A DNA stretch of 64,000 nt from Solirubrobacterales bacterium (GTDB lineage: Bacteria; Actinomycetota; Thermoleophilia; Solirubrobacterales; 70-9). The DNA is taken from the NCBI GenBank assembly GCA_025450195.1, contig JANWHW010000011.1, forward strand, positions 1 through 64,000, given 5' to 3'. Below the pieces are notes generated by a model, which saw only the letters and a list, made by a program, of their open reading frames with translations, had not been told where the DNA came from and did not search any database. The translations under genes were made by a program, and so were the position numbers. Shown one piece after another: positions 44,101-52,056 of this stretch; within the stretch, counting starts at the first letter, position 1; every line of letters begins with the position of its first letter.

Positions 44101-45768
44101 TCATGCCGCCTCTTTCCTCGAACGCTCGACTTTGCGCAATCGAGCTACCCAGGTCTCGGTGTCGATCTCGCCCCCGATCAGCTCCGTCAAGCCTTCCAGC
44201 GCAGTGGCGGGGTTGCCAGAGCCTGAAATCGCCTCGGCCAGCAACGGCACGGCGTCCAGGCCCTCAGAGGCCTGGCCGATAAGGCTTGGGATCTCTTCGG
44301 CAGGCGTCCCGCGTCCGAGCAGCTCCCCCGCCCGGCGATTGCGACCTGAAGGCGCCAGCAGGGTCGCCGTCAGATCGCCAACGCCGGCCAGGCCCGAGAA
44401 GGTCTCCAGCTCGGCTCCGCGGGCAATCGCGTACCCAATGCACTCGCGCCAGACCTGAGCCGCGGCGATCCCCGCCGCGTTGAGGCCATGCCCATCGGTC
44501 GCGGCGGCCGCCAGCGCCGCGGCGTTCTTCGCGGCACCGGCCATCTCGACCCCGAGCACGTCGCCGGTCCGCTCACAGACCAGGCCGGCACGATCGAAGA
44601 CCTCTCCGAGCTGATTGCGAAGGTCCGCGTCGGCGGAGCCGAGAACCAGTGCAGCCGACCCGGATACCGCCTCGCGCGCGTGAGCAGGCCCACCGAGACA
44701 GGCAAGGGCGCGGGCGCGAATCCGTTCGCCGACATACTCGCCTGGAAGCTGGCCGCGGGGAGCGATCAACCCCTTGGTGAGCAGGAGCACGGATGAGCGG
44801 TCGCTGACCCGATCGGCAATCGCCCCGACCGCCTGCGGTAGCGAGCTGGAGGGAATTGCCAGGCAGACGAGGTCGAGCCCCGCCAGCTCAATCTCAGAAG
44901 CCTTCTTCACCTGCAGCGACTCCGGCAGCGCAACCCCCTGCAGGTATTGGTCGTTCTCGCGCAGCTTCGACATCTCCGCTGCCTGCTCGGAGCCGCGGGT
45001 GCCGAGCTGCACGTCGAGACCGCCTCGCGCAAGCAGCACCGCAACGGCAGTGCCCCAGCTCCCGGCGCCAATCACCGCGGCACGGCGCATTGGCGGCAGG
45101 CCACCCATCGCTTCCCACTGGAGCAGGACGTTGGGCCAGATCTTTGCCGTGACCGTTTCGGCCAGCTGCGGAGAGGGCTTCTCGGCCCGCGGGAACGACA
45201 TCGCCGGGCCCAGCCGCACCGTCACTTTGCGGGGACGGATCCGCCAGCCGCGGCGGACGTGCTCGGTGCCGAAGACGGCGGTCGGCAGGACGGCGGCGCC
45301 GGTCTGAAGGGCAAGGCGTCCAACCCCCCGTTTGGGAGCGGCCAGCGTGCCGCTGCGGATTCGAGTCCCCTCGGGAAAGATGCAAACCGTGCCGCCACGC
45401 TCGGCAACCTGCCGGGCGGTCTCCATCGCGGTCTCGTCGGCCTCTCCACGGCGAATCGGGAAGGCGCCGAGTCGCGACAGCAGCCACCCCTGTCCCCGCC
45501 GCTCGAAGAGCTCCACCTTTGCGACGTAGTTCATCGGCCGACGCCAGGGAAGGATCCCTCCAATCGCGAATGGATCGAGGAAGCTCCGGTGATTCGAGGC
45601 AACGATCAAGCCCCCCTTGAGGGGACCGTGGCCTTTGCCGTAGCGGACGTAGCGAAAGTAGACGAAGAAGAACGGCGTCATCAATGCTCTGGCGACCAGG
45701 TACATCGGCCAGTTCACGCCATGGCGGCGGGTGTACTCGTGGTAGCTCTGCAGCCGCTCTTCGCTCAC
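44101..45768 (-). CDS. Fusion of 1-acylglycerol-3-phosphate acyltransferase (PlsC) and glycerol-3-phosphate dehydrogenase (GpsA)
   Basis: The 555-residue protein joins two enzymes of phospholipid synthesis. Residues 1-220 are a PlsC-type acyltransferase with H60-x4-D65 (NHRSFLDPF) and FPEGTR (131-136). Residues from about 227 are GpsA: Rossmann motif AVIGAGSWGTAVAVLLARGG, the substrate region GGPAHAREA, catalytic Lys in EMAGAAKNAAAL, and FSGLAGVGDLTATLLAPSGRNRRAG. GpsA makes sn-glycerol-3-phosphate from dihydroxyacetone phosphate; PlsC acylates lysophosphatidate to phosphatidate. The GpsA part alone (329 residues from Met227) has normal length. The frame is uninterrupted, and no good ribosome-binding site precedes Met227, so a true fusion is likelier than two genes. 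GTG 45768 is the start. Confidence 0.95.
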   Translation of the reverse strand: MSEERLQSYHEYTRRHGVNWPMYLVARALMTPFFFVYFRYVRYGKGHGPLKGGLIVASNHRSFLDPFAIGGILPWRRPMNYVAKVELFERRGQGWLLSRLGAFPIRRGEADETAMETARQVAERGGTVCIFPEGTRIRSGTLAAPKRGVGRLALQTGAAVLPTAVFGTEHVRRGWRIRPRKVTVRLGPAMSFPRAEKPSPQLAETVTAKIWPNVLLQWEAMGGLPPMRRAAVIGAGSWGTAVAVLLARGGLDVQLGTRGSEQAAEMSKLRENDQYLQGVALPESLQVKKASEIELAGLDLVCLAIPSSSLPQAVGAIADRVSDRSSVLLLTKGLIAPRGQLPGEYVGERIRARALACLGGPAHAREAVSGSAALVLGSADADLRNQLGEVFDRAGLVCERTGDVLGVEMAGAAKNAAALAAAATDGHGLNAAGIAAAQVWRECIGYAIARGAELETFSGLAGVGDLTATLLAPSGRNRRAGELLGRGTPAEEIPSLIGQASEGLDAVPLLAEAISGSGNPATALEGLTELIGGEIDTETWVARLRKVERSRKEAA

Positions 45769-45776
45769 GAAGAGCG
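45755..45776 (-). promoter_or_regulatory. Hairpin overlapping the start codon of the plsC-gpsA fusion gene
   Basis: CGCTCTTCG-CTCA-CGAAGAGCG forms a 9-bp stem with a 4-base loop, and the GTG start (45766-45768) lies in the loop and stem. In mRNA this could block ribosome entry unless translation from the upstream reductase gene opens it. The effect is inferred from position only. Confidence 0.5.
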
Positions 45777-45798
45777 CTACACGCGGGAGGCGCTGGGG

Positions 45799-46803
45799 TT
45801 ACCAGGCTGCTTCGATCAGCTCGCGGAGCTGGTTGCGATTGGGGGGCTCGGGGGCGAAGGCCAGCTCGGACCGGGTGAGCATCGCGTCGAGAGCCTCGTC
45901 AAGCTTGGAATGGTCGGCACCGGCCTCGCCGAGGCCGGTCGGGTCGCCACCCAGCGCGAGAATGCGGGGCTCGATCTCGGCCGGCTCGCAGCCGATCGCC
46001 TGGGCCAACGAGGCGATCGCGTCGGAGGCGCGGGGCTCCATAAAGGCCATCGCCCGCGGCAGGATCGCCGCGTTGGTCTCAGCGTGGGGGCTGCCGCATA
46101 TCCGGACCAGGGTCTGGCAGATGACGTGGTGGATTGAGAAGAGTCCGGAGTCGATCGCGTAGCCGCAGAGGATCGCCCCCTCGGCGAGGTCAGCCCGGTC
46201 GCGGGTTTCCCGCTCTTCGTCGAGCGCCGAGGAGATCAGCCCCGCCCCGCGCAGTGCCGCCCACTCGGACGCGGGGTTGGAAAACGGCGTGTAGAGGGAA
46301 TCGGCTCCATGCGCCAAGGCGTTCATCGCGCTCGCCCGCAGCATCTGCTCGGGGCGGGTGGTCATCGCCTCGGGGTCGGCGATCACCAGCCGCGGGCGGA
46401 CAAGGCCGCCGGCACGCTCCTCGGCTCCGGCGGGAAGCCGGTGGATGCCGGTCATCTCCGCCCCCGAGAGAGTCGTAGGGATCGCGGCGACAGCGGCGCC
46501 GCTCACCGCGGCTATGGCCTTCGCCACATCGATCACCCGGCCGCCGCCGAGAGCGACCAGGTGCGATGAGCCAACCGTTCCAAGCAGGCCCGCGGCCAAG
46601 TCAGGCACGGCGCCGGGAGCAACCTCGTGTACAGCATCGGCGGCGTCGGCCAGCCCAGGCACCTCGGCGAGGGCGCGCTCGGTGCTGAAAAGCTCGAAGG
46701 CCTCAAACCCGTGCTCGGCCAGCAGCTGCAGCGCCTGTCCAACACCGTCGCGACGCAAGACGACGACTCGCTCGGCGTCCCGCCAGATGAAGTCGTCGCT
46801 CAC
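45799..46803 (-). CDS. Iron-containing alcohol dehydrogenase family protein, probable maleylacetate reductase
   Basis: The 334-residue protein has the group III dehydrogenase fold: VALGGGRVIDVAKAIA near residue 85, PTTLSGAEMT, NALAHGADSLYTPFSNP and the metal-ligand region HHVICQTLVRICGSPHAETNA. This pattern fits maleylacetate reductase, which reduces maleylacetate to 3-oxoadipate with NAD(P)H in (chloro)hydroquinone and hydroxyquinol degradation. The gene overlaps the ring-cleavage dioxygenase gene upstream by four bases. That pairing supports the pathway assignment; a general Fe-alcohol dehydrogenase is the alternative. Confidence 0.86.
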   Translation of the reverse strand: MSDDFIWRDAERVVVLRRDGVGQALQLLAEHGFEAFELFSTERALAEVPGLADAADAVHEVAPGAVPDLAAGLLGTVGSSHLVALGGGRVIDVAKAIAAVSGAAVAAIPTTLSGAEMTGIHRLPAGAEERAGGLVRPRLVIADPEAMTTRPEQMLRASAMNALAHGADSLYTPFSNPASEWAALRGAGLISSALDEERETRDRADLAEGAILCGYAIDSGLFSIHHVICQTLVRICGSPHAETNAAILPRAMAFMEPRASDAIASLAQAIGCEPAEIEPRILALGGDPTGLGEAGADHSKLDEALDAMLTRSELAFAPEPPNRNQLRELIEAAW

Positions 46804-47717
46804 CCGGTCGAAGTCGTACGCGGATTGACGACCGGCCGCAGCTTCGGCTCGACCTCAGCGCGCAGGTGCTCGTAGTCGGGCGGCAGCGAGAGCTTCTCCC
46901 CGAGGTGCTCAAGCGGCTCGTCCACAGTGAAGCCGGGCCCAAGCGTCGCGATCTCGAACAGCACGCCGCTCGGCTCGCGGAAGTAGATCGAGCGGAAGTA
47001 GAAGCGGTCGATCACCGGCGTGGCATGAGCCCCGGCAGAGATCGCCCTCTCCCTCCACGTCTCGTGCTCGCCCATGTTCGAAGCCCAAGCGACGTGGTGC
47101 ACGCTCCCCGCCCCCTGCTGCGAGGAAGCGGTGGGTGGCTCGTCGTAGAAATAGAGGCCGCCGCGCTTCTCGCCGCGTGCCTCCCAGGCCTCTCCCGCCT
47201 GCTCGAACTCGAGCGCCTCGAGCAAGGCACGGCTGGCCTCCGGGGCGGCGCTGTATGCCCGCACCGCGTGAAAGCCCCGCAGGGCCAGCTCGGCTGGGAC
47301 CTCCGGGTGGTCGGCAATCAACGGCTCGTCATCGACGTCCACAACGACGAGCTCGTGATCGAGCCCCTCTGGATCAGAGAACCGCAGGCTGTCTCCATCT
47401 CGCTCTACCTCGATGCCGTTGGCAGGCAGGCGCCCCTCCCAGAAGTCGAGGGCTTGCGCCGAAGCCACCCGCCAGATGACTCTGTGAACGTCGCCGGCGC
47501 CGGGCCGGCCGGAGGGGACATCCGGGAACTCGAAGAAGGTGAGGTCGGAGCCGGCACTGCCCTGCTCGTCGGCAAAGAAGAGGTGGTAGACGGTCGGGTT
47601 GTCCTGGTTGACCGTCTTCTTAACTAGTCGCAGGCCCAGCACTCCCGCGTAGAAGTCAACGTTGCGCTGCGCATCGGCTGTAATCGCCGTGATGTGGTGA
47701 ATCCCCTCCAGATTCAT
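46800..47717 (-). CDS. Ring-cleaving extradiol-type dioxygenase (VOC family, MhqO/LinE-like)
   Basis: The 305-residue protein contains two glyoxalase/VOC domains. The N-terminal domain has GIHHITAITADAQRNVDFYAGVLGLRLVKKTVNQD, a hallmark of the MhqO/hydroquinone dioxygenase branch. Metal ligands are the His of HHITAI, the His of SVHHVAWASN and the Glu of VLFEIA in the second domain. Members open hydroquinones or catechols using Fe2+ and O2. Coupling to a maleylacetate reductase argues for hydroquinone-type ring opening to an acyl or hydroxymuconic product and then 3-oxoadipate. The true aromatic substrate is unknown. Confidence 0.88.
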   Translation of the reverse strand: MNLEGIHHITAITADAQRNVDFYAGVLGLRLVKKTVNQDNPTVYHLFFADEQGSAGSDLTFFEFPDVPSGRPGAGDVHRVIWRVASAQALDFWEGRLPANGIEVERDGDSLRFSDPEGLDHELVVVDVDDEPLIADHPEVPAELALRGFHAVRAYSAAPEASRALLEALEFEQAGEAWEARGEKRGGLYFYDEPPTASSQQGAGSVHHVAWASNMGEHETWRERAISAGAHATPVIDRFYFRSIYFREPSGVLFEIATLGPGFTVDEPLEHLGEKLSLPPDYEHLRAEVEPKLRPVVNPRTTSTG

Positions 47718-47741
47718 GATTCACGTATAGCATCCCTCCCG

Positions 47742-49121
47742 ATGAGCCGCGGAAGGCGACGTTCGGTCAAGGCCCTGGTTGTGCTCGGCTCCGTCCTCGC
47801 CTTTCTCAGCATTTTCGCGATCTGGGTCGAGCGCCAAGTGCTGAACACGGACGACTGGGTCCAAACCAGCGACAAGCTGATCCAGAACCCGGAGATCCGC
47901 TCGGCGCTCTCCGACTACCTAGTCGACCAGGTCTACGCGAACGTCGACCTCGAAAAAGCAGTCGAAAACAAGCTGCCCGGCGAAACCAAGCAGCTCGCCG
48001 GTCCGCTCTCGGGGGTGGTCCGATCGGTCGCGCCGAGCGCCGTCGAAAGGGTCCTTGAAACGTCGACGGCCCAGGCCCTCTGGGGAGACGCCAACCGAAC
48101 CGCTCACGAACAGCTTGTGGCGGTACTCGAAGACAAGGGGGAGGCCGTCTCCACCGAAAACGGCGAAGTGAAGCTCCAACTGGGCAGTCTCGCCACCAAC
48201 CTCACCGACCAAGTTGGGATAGGCACCGACCTCGCCGAAAAGCTGCCCCCGGATACCGCCGAGCTGACCATCCTGCGCTCTGATCAGCTGAAGACTGCGC
48301 AGAACATCGCCGCGGCCCTGAAGGGACTGGCGATAGTCCTCTCGCTGCTCACCTTCCTCGTCTTCGGCCTCGCGATCTACCTCTCGCGCGAGGGGCGGTG
48401 GGTCACGGTGCTGTTCTGCGGGGTGGGCCTTATCGCCGCCGGCTTTGCGGTGATCGTTGCTCGCCAGATCGTCGGAGGGATCGTCGTCGACCAACTCGTC
48501 GTCGACGAAAGCGTCAAGCCGGCGGCGGAAGAAGCCTGGTCGATCGCCACTTCGCTGATGACCAGCATCGCGACGACGACGATCGTGGTAGGCGTGCTCT
48601 TCGGGATCTCCGGCTGGCTGGCCTCGCCAACCGACTCGGCCCGCGCGGTCCGGCGCCCGATGGCTCCGATCCTGCGCGACCACATTCCCTACGTCTACGC
48701 GGCCCTGGCCATCGTCGTCAGCATCTACTTCCTCTCGGCGCCGACCCACAACCTGCGCTCCTTCCTGACGATCCTGGTGATCGCTGGCCTCGCGGCCTTC
48801 GGCATCCATGAGTTGCGCAAACAGTCGACTGAGGAATTCCCCGACGCAGAGCTAGGCGACGTCTTCGGCCGCACCAAAGAGCGCGTCGTTGGGGCGGTCA
48901 AGGACGCCAATCTCGGCGAGCGTGCTTCCAAGCTCCGCCTGCCCGAGGTCCGCAGGCCATCCGGAGACAGCCAGCCGTCGGCCGGGGCTGATGACGAAGA
49001 TGCGCGGCTTGCGCGGCTCGAGCGCTTGGCCTCCCTACGCGAGAAGGGCGTCCTCACCGACGAGGAGTTCGCCGCCGAGAAGGCCCGCGTGCTGGGCGGG
49101 GACTCGGGCTCCGAAGCCTAA
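47742..49121 (+). CDS. Polytopic membrane protein with C-terminal SHOCT domain
   Basis: From ATG 47742 (MSRGRRRSVKAL) the 459-residue protein has an N-terminal membrane helix, an extracytoplasmic alpha-helical domain of about 170 residues (DDWVQTSDKLIQNPEIRSALSDYLVDQVY), then several membrane helices between about residues 190 and 375. The cytoplasmic C-terminus ends in a SHOCT module (RLERLASLREKGVLTDEEFAAEKARVLG), a short domain found on many membrane or oligomerising proteins. Function unknown. It is divergent from the dioxygenase gene, with 24 bases between starts. Confidence 0.75.
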   Translation: MSRGRRRSVKALVVLGSVLAFLSIFAIWVERQVLNTDDWVQTSDKLIQNPEIRSALSDYLVDQVYANVDLEKAVENKLPGETKQLAGPLSGVVRSVAPSAVERVLETSTAQALWGDANRTAHEQLVAVLEDKGEAVSTENGEVKLQLGSLATNLTDQVGIGTDLAEKLPPDTAELTILRSDQLKTAQNIAAALKGLAIVLSLLTFLVFGLAIYLSREGRWVTVLFCGVGLIAAGFAVIVARQIVGGIVVDQLVVDESVKPAAEEAWSIATSLMTSIATTTIVVGVLFGISGWLASPTDSARAVRRPMAPILRDHIPYVYAALAIVVSIYFLSAPTHNLRSFLTILVIAGLAAFGIHELRKQSTEEFPDAELGDVFGRTKERVVGAVKDANLGERASKLRLPEVRRPSGDSQPSAGADDEDARLARLERLASLREKGVLTDEEFAAEKARVLGGDSGSEA

Positions 49122-49130
49122 GAGTCTCTC

Positions 49131-49166
49131 GTTAGGCAATCGCACTCCGTTAGGAAATCGCACTCC
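49131..49166. repeat. Two tandem 18-bp repeats
   Basis: GTTAGGCAATCGCACTCC and GTTAGGAAATCGCACTCC are adjacent with a single mismatch, ten bases after the stop of the SHOCT-domain gene. A short AGGTTCTTAGG follows at about 49182, related to the TTAGAACCTG motif seen elsewhere. Probably a replication-slippage duplication. Confidence 0.7.
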
Positions 49167-49217
49167 CTGGATTACGAGATAGGTTCTTAGGCGGCTGATT
49201 CGGCGACGGTCATATAT

Positions 49218-49262
49218 CGAGTCTGCATTTAGCGTCGCTATACGGGGGTAAATGCAGACTCG
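49218..49262. repeat. 45-nt palindromic intergenic element, copy B
   Basis: A perfect 14-bp stem (CGAGTCTGCATTTA and its complement) flanks a loop beginning with GCGTCGCTATACG, the same 13-mer and offset as in copy A at 21134-21178. The element lies about 65 bases beyond the 3' end of the convergent-facing tRNA-Thr gene. Confidence 0.78.
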
Positions 49263-49327
49263 TGGGCCAAGCGGGGCAATCACAGTGCGAATTCCGCATG
49301 GCTTTGAGATGTCCTAAGGCCGAAAGA

Positions 49328-49400
49328 AGCCCGCCTCCGGAATCGAACCGGAAACCTCCGCTTTACAAGAGCGGTGCTCTACCAATTGAGCTAGGCGGGC
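49328..49400 (-). tRNA. tRNA-Thr, anticodon TGT
   Basis: On the minus strand the gene folds as a normal cloverleaf: acceptor GCCCGCC/GGCGGGC, D-stem GCTC/GAGC, anticodon stem CCGCT/AGCGG with loop CTTGTAA (anticodon TGT), variable loop AGGTT and T-stem TCCGG/CCGGA with TTCGATT loop. The total is 73 nucleotides including the discriminator T. The CCA end is not encoded. Confidence 0.96.
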
Positions 49401-49421
49401 AGGGTGTCGAATATAGAGGGC

Positions 49422-50447
49422 ATGCACGCGCACGGTGGAGATCTCGAGGCACGGTTTCGATTCTTGAAACCAGACGAAGCCGGCGTGCTGAGCGAGGCCA
49501 TCCGCGTCGCGTATGGGGAGACCTATGACGTGCGCTGGGTCTACGACGTCGAGGACGTCTCAGCGCGGCTCGCAGCCGGCACCTACATGTCCTGCGTGGC
49601 TGAGTCCGCAGACGGAGAGCTGCTCTGCCACGAGGGAATGAGCCTTGCGGCCGCAGGCGATGCGGTTGGACACTCGGGGCAAGCCGTGACCATGCCAGCG
49701 GCGCGCGGCCAGCACTTGTTCACCCGCACCAAGAGGTTCCTGATGGATTGGGCCCAGGAGCACGGCCTGGCGGGCATGTACAGCGAGGCAACCGCGGCCC
49801 ATCCCTACAGCCAGCGCGCCAACGTCGAGCTGGGGGCACACGAGACCGGCTTTTTGCTCGGTTGGATCCCAGCTTCAGTGTCAAACGACGCAGCGGGCGA
49901 CGCCCGGCGGAGCCGTCAGTCAGCGGCGCTCTTCTACACGAAGCTGAATGACGGCCATGAGCGGGCGGTCTACGCCCCTCCCCGCCATCACGAAATCGTC
50001 CGGAGAACCCTCGAACTGTGCGAGCTGCGAGGAACACTCGCCGACCCGCCGGCGGATACCAAGCTCCAAGAACGAACCGACTTGCACGCCGCGGTTGACG
50101 CCGATCACAACCTGGCCCTGATCACCGTCGAGGTGCCCGGAGCGGACCTCGAGACCGTCGTGGCCGCCGAGCGCCATCACCTCTTCCACAGCAAGGGACT
50201 CGATGCTGTCTACCTCGACCTCCCTCTTGAGAACCCGGCCACGGCGCTGGTCGCCGACCACTTGGAGCGTCTCGGCGTCTCTTATTCGGGCGTCTTTCCC
50301 AACAGCCGCGCCGATGGCGACGTGCTGCGAATGCAGTCCCTGCATCGCGTCCGCGTTACGGCCGATGACATTGCCATCGCATCCGATCACGGACGCGAGC
50401 TCCTCGATTACGTACTCGCTGACCTACTCGATCGTCACGACCCCTAG
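49422..50447 (+). CDS. GNAT-like protein, probably with two tandem acyltransferase-fold domains
   Basis: ATG 49422 (MHAHGGDLEARFRFL) is preferred over GTG 49404, which lies at the tRNA edge. The 341-residue protein has an N-terminal domain with GNAT-like features (EAGVLSEAIRVAYGETYDVRWVYD; RTKRFLMDWAQEHGLAGMYSEATAAHPYSQRANVELGAHETGFLLG), in which SQRANVELG resembles the late GNAT motif. A second domain, from about residue 190, has LENPATALVADHLERLGVSYSGVFP near the end. No canonical acetyl-CoA loop is obvious, so activity is uncertain. The gene is convergent with sigH. Confidence 0.68.
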   Translation: MHAHGGDLEARFRFLKPDEAGVLSEAIRVAYGETYDVRWVYDVEDVSARLAAGTYMSCVAESADGELLCHEGMSLAAAGDAVGHSGQAVTMPAARGQHLFTRTKRFLMDWAQEHGLAGMYSEATAAHPYSQRANVELGAHETGFLLGWIPASVSNDAAGDARRSRQSAALFYTKLNDGHERAVYAPPRHHEIVRRTLELCELRGTLADPPADTKLQERTDLHAAVDADHNLALITVEVPGADLETVVAAERHHLFHSKGLDAVYLDLPLENPATALVADHLERLGVSYSGVFPNSRADGDVLRMQSLHRVRVTADDIAIASDHGRELLDYVLADLLDRHDP

Positions 50448-50508
50448 AGGAGGGAGCCCATAGAGGCGCGTAGCCTCAGCAAGCACGTCTTCGCGTTCGC
50501 GCATCGAC

Positions 50509-51222
50509 CTAGAGGGTGGCCTCCCGGGACTCGAGGTGGGCGGCCACCTTGCGCTTGACGCGCTGCAGGGCGTTGTCGACGGTCTTCGTATCGCACTCGA
50601 GCCGCTCGGCGGTCGCCTCATAGGAGTGACCGTCGAGGTAGAGCGAAAGCACACGGCTCTCTAGGTCAGAGAGAACACCCGAGCTGCCCGAAAGGCAGGC
50701 AACGAGGCTTGCGAGCTCCTCGGAGGCAACCACCTGGTTCACCGGGTCCGAGGCAGTAGGCCCGGGCAAAATCTCGTCGAGCGTCGTGTCCGAGTCGCCC
50801 GCGGCGGCCGGGGTCTGACTAAACGAGACGTACTGGTTGAGCGGGGTGTGCTTGTTGCGGGTCGCGGTCTTCACCGCGGTGATGATCTGGCGGGTGATGC
50901 AGAGCTCGGCAAAGCTGCGGAAGCTCGACTCTCGATCGCTTCGGTAGTCGCGCACAGCCTTGTAGAGGCCAAGCAGCCCTTCCTGGATGAGATCGTCGCT
51001 CTCGCCGCCGAGCAGGAAGTACGAGGACGCCTTCAACCTGACGAAGCCGCGGTAACGACGAACGATCGTGTCGTAGGCATCTGTTCTTCCCTCCTTGGCG
51101 AGGGCAACCAGATAGTGATCATCAAGCTCAGCTTGAGCGTTAGGCTCAACTGGGCGCCTCGCACCACTCAGGCGTCCGGTTGGGAGTCGCAGTTCCTGCG
51201 TAGGGGTCGACGATAGAGCCAC
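50509..51222 (-). CDS. sigH: RNA polymerase sigma factor of the SigH/Spo0H (sigma-30) family
   Basis: The 237-residue protein closely follows Bacillus SigH: NAQAELDDHYLVALAKEGRTDAYDTIVRRYRGFVRLKASSYFLLGGESDDLIQEGLLGLYKAVRDYR in region 2, SFRSFAELCITRQIITAVKTATRNKH in region 2-3, and sigma-4 DLESRVLSLYLDGHSYEATAERLECDTKTVDNALQRVKRKV. It starts at GTG 51222 with a strong AAGGAGAAGG site. Its position beside rlmB and cysS matches the Bacillus sigH locus. In a non-sporulating actinobacterium it probably controls stationary-phase or competence-like functions. It has its own strong promoter and a structured leader. Confidence 0.95.
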   Translation of the reverse strand: MALSSTPTQELRLPTGRLSGARRPVEPNAQAELDDHYLVALAKEGRTDAYDTIVRRYRGFVRLKASSYFLLGGESDDLIQEGLLGLYKAVRDYRSDRESSFRSFAELCITRQIITAVKTATRNKHTPLNQYVSFSQTPAAAGDSDTTLDEILPGPTASDPVNQVVASEELASLVACLSGSSGVLSDLESRVLSLYLDGHSYEATAERLECDTKTVDNALQRVKRKVAAHLESREATL

Positions 51223-51325
51223 TGATCCTTCTCCTTAATGAAGGGTCGTGGCGCCATTTACCTCCCCCAAGGCGCCCTGTCACCGGGATCTCTCAGACTC
51301 AAGCTGAGGTTCACCCTTTATTGGC
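51223..51325 (-). promoter_or_regulatory. Structured 5' leader of sigH
   Basis: The ~103-base leader can close with GCGCCA (51322-51327) pairing to TGGCGC (51251-51256). Internal stems include CTCAG-CTTGAGT-CTGAG, and the ribosome-binding site lies just beyond. It may modulate sigH translation. I could not match it to a known riboswitch. Confidence 0.4.
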
Positions 51326-51331
51326 GCGGTA

Positions 51332-51359
51332 GTTTTACCGGCGAGCAGAGTTCTGTCAA
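51332..51359 (-). promoter_or_regulatory. Predicted sigma-70-type promoter of sigH
   Basis: On the minus strand, a perfect TTGACA (51354-51359) is followed after 16 bases by TAAAAC (51332-51337). It lies in the rlmB-sigH gap, so sigH can be transcribed independently of the upstream cluster. Confidence 0.65.
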
Positions 51360-51396
51360 CCCCAAACATAGGTTCGTGCAACCGCCGTTGCAGCTG

Positions 51397-52056
51397 TTAT
51401 GGCTTGTGGCGCTGCCGAACCGCCTCCGAAAGCAGTGCCGAGGCGGCGGCGGAAACGTTCAGGGACTCGACGGCGCCAAGCCTCGGAAGGGCCACCATGC
51501 CGTCACAGGAAGACGCCACCCTGGGACGGATGCCTTTCTCCTCCCCGCCGAGCACGAGAATCGCCGACCCGGTCAGATCGACGTCCCATGGCGCCGCCGA
51601 GGCGCCGGCGTCCGTCCCCCAGATCCAGAAGCCGGCCTCCTTCGCCTCAGCCAGCCAATCGGTGAGATTGCGAACGCGTGCGACCTCGAGATGCTCAACC
51701 GCCCCCGCCGACGTCTTGCATGCAACGGGGGTGACATCAGCCGAGCGACGCTCGGGAATGACCACTCCACCGACACCGGCAAACTCGGCCGATCGGCAGA
51801 CGGCGCCTAGGTTGCGCGGGTCTTGGACCTGGTCGAGCGCAACGAGCAGCGCCCCCTCTCGCCTCAGCAACCCACGCGAATCCGCATAGGGGTAGGGGTC
51901 GACTTCCGCGACGACGCCCTGGTGGTCCGGCGAGCTGCAGAGCCTCTCCAGCTCCTCAGCTGAGGTCTCGGGCATGCGCCAGATGCGGTGTACACGGCGC
52001 CTTCCCCGCTCTGCCTCGGCCACCGGCCGACGGCCATAGATCGTCTGCGAAGCCAT
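51397..52056 (-). CDS. rlmB: 23S rRNA 2'-O-methyltransferase, RlmB-like (SpoU family)
   Basis: The 219-residue protein has a short N-terminal substrate-binding region (IYGRRPVAEAERGRRRV) and a SPOUT domain with the three SpoU motifs: QDPRNLGAVCRSAEFAGVGGVVI, ILVLGGEEKGI and LPRLGAVESLNVSAAASALLSEA. RlmB methylates G2251 of 23S rRNA in E. coli. Its location between cysS and sigH is typical. The start follows the cysS stop directly. Confidence 0.93.
   Translation of the reverse strand: MASQTIYGRRPVAEAERGRRRVHRIWRMPETSAEELERLCSSPDHQGVVAEVDPYPYADSRGLLRREGALLVALDQVQDPRNLGAVCRSAEFAGVGGVVIPERRSADVTPVACKTSAGAVEHLEVARVRNLTDWLAEAKEAGFWIWGTDAGASAAPWDVDLTGSAILVLGGEEKGIRPRVASSCDGMVALPRLGAVESLNVSAAASALLSEAVRQRHKP

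Noticed and set aside
45090-45768. Separate plsC gene ending near 45.1 kb followed by an independent gpsA
   Set aside because: There is no stop codon between the domains and no good ribosome-binding site before Met227, so a fusion is the simpler reading.
49131-49166. Possible CRISPR repeat unit
   Set aside because: There are only two adjacent copies with no spacers and no cas genes in the window.
51223-51325. Known riboswitch (glycine, TPP, cyclic-di-GMP or cyclic-di-AMP class) in the sigH leader
   Set aside because: Fragments resembling conserved segments exist, but none of the complete consensus cores as I know them could be aligned.
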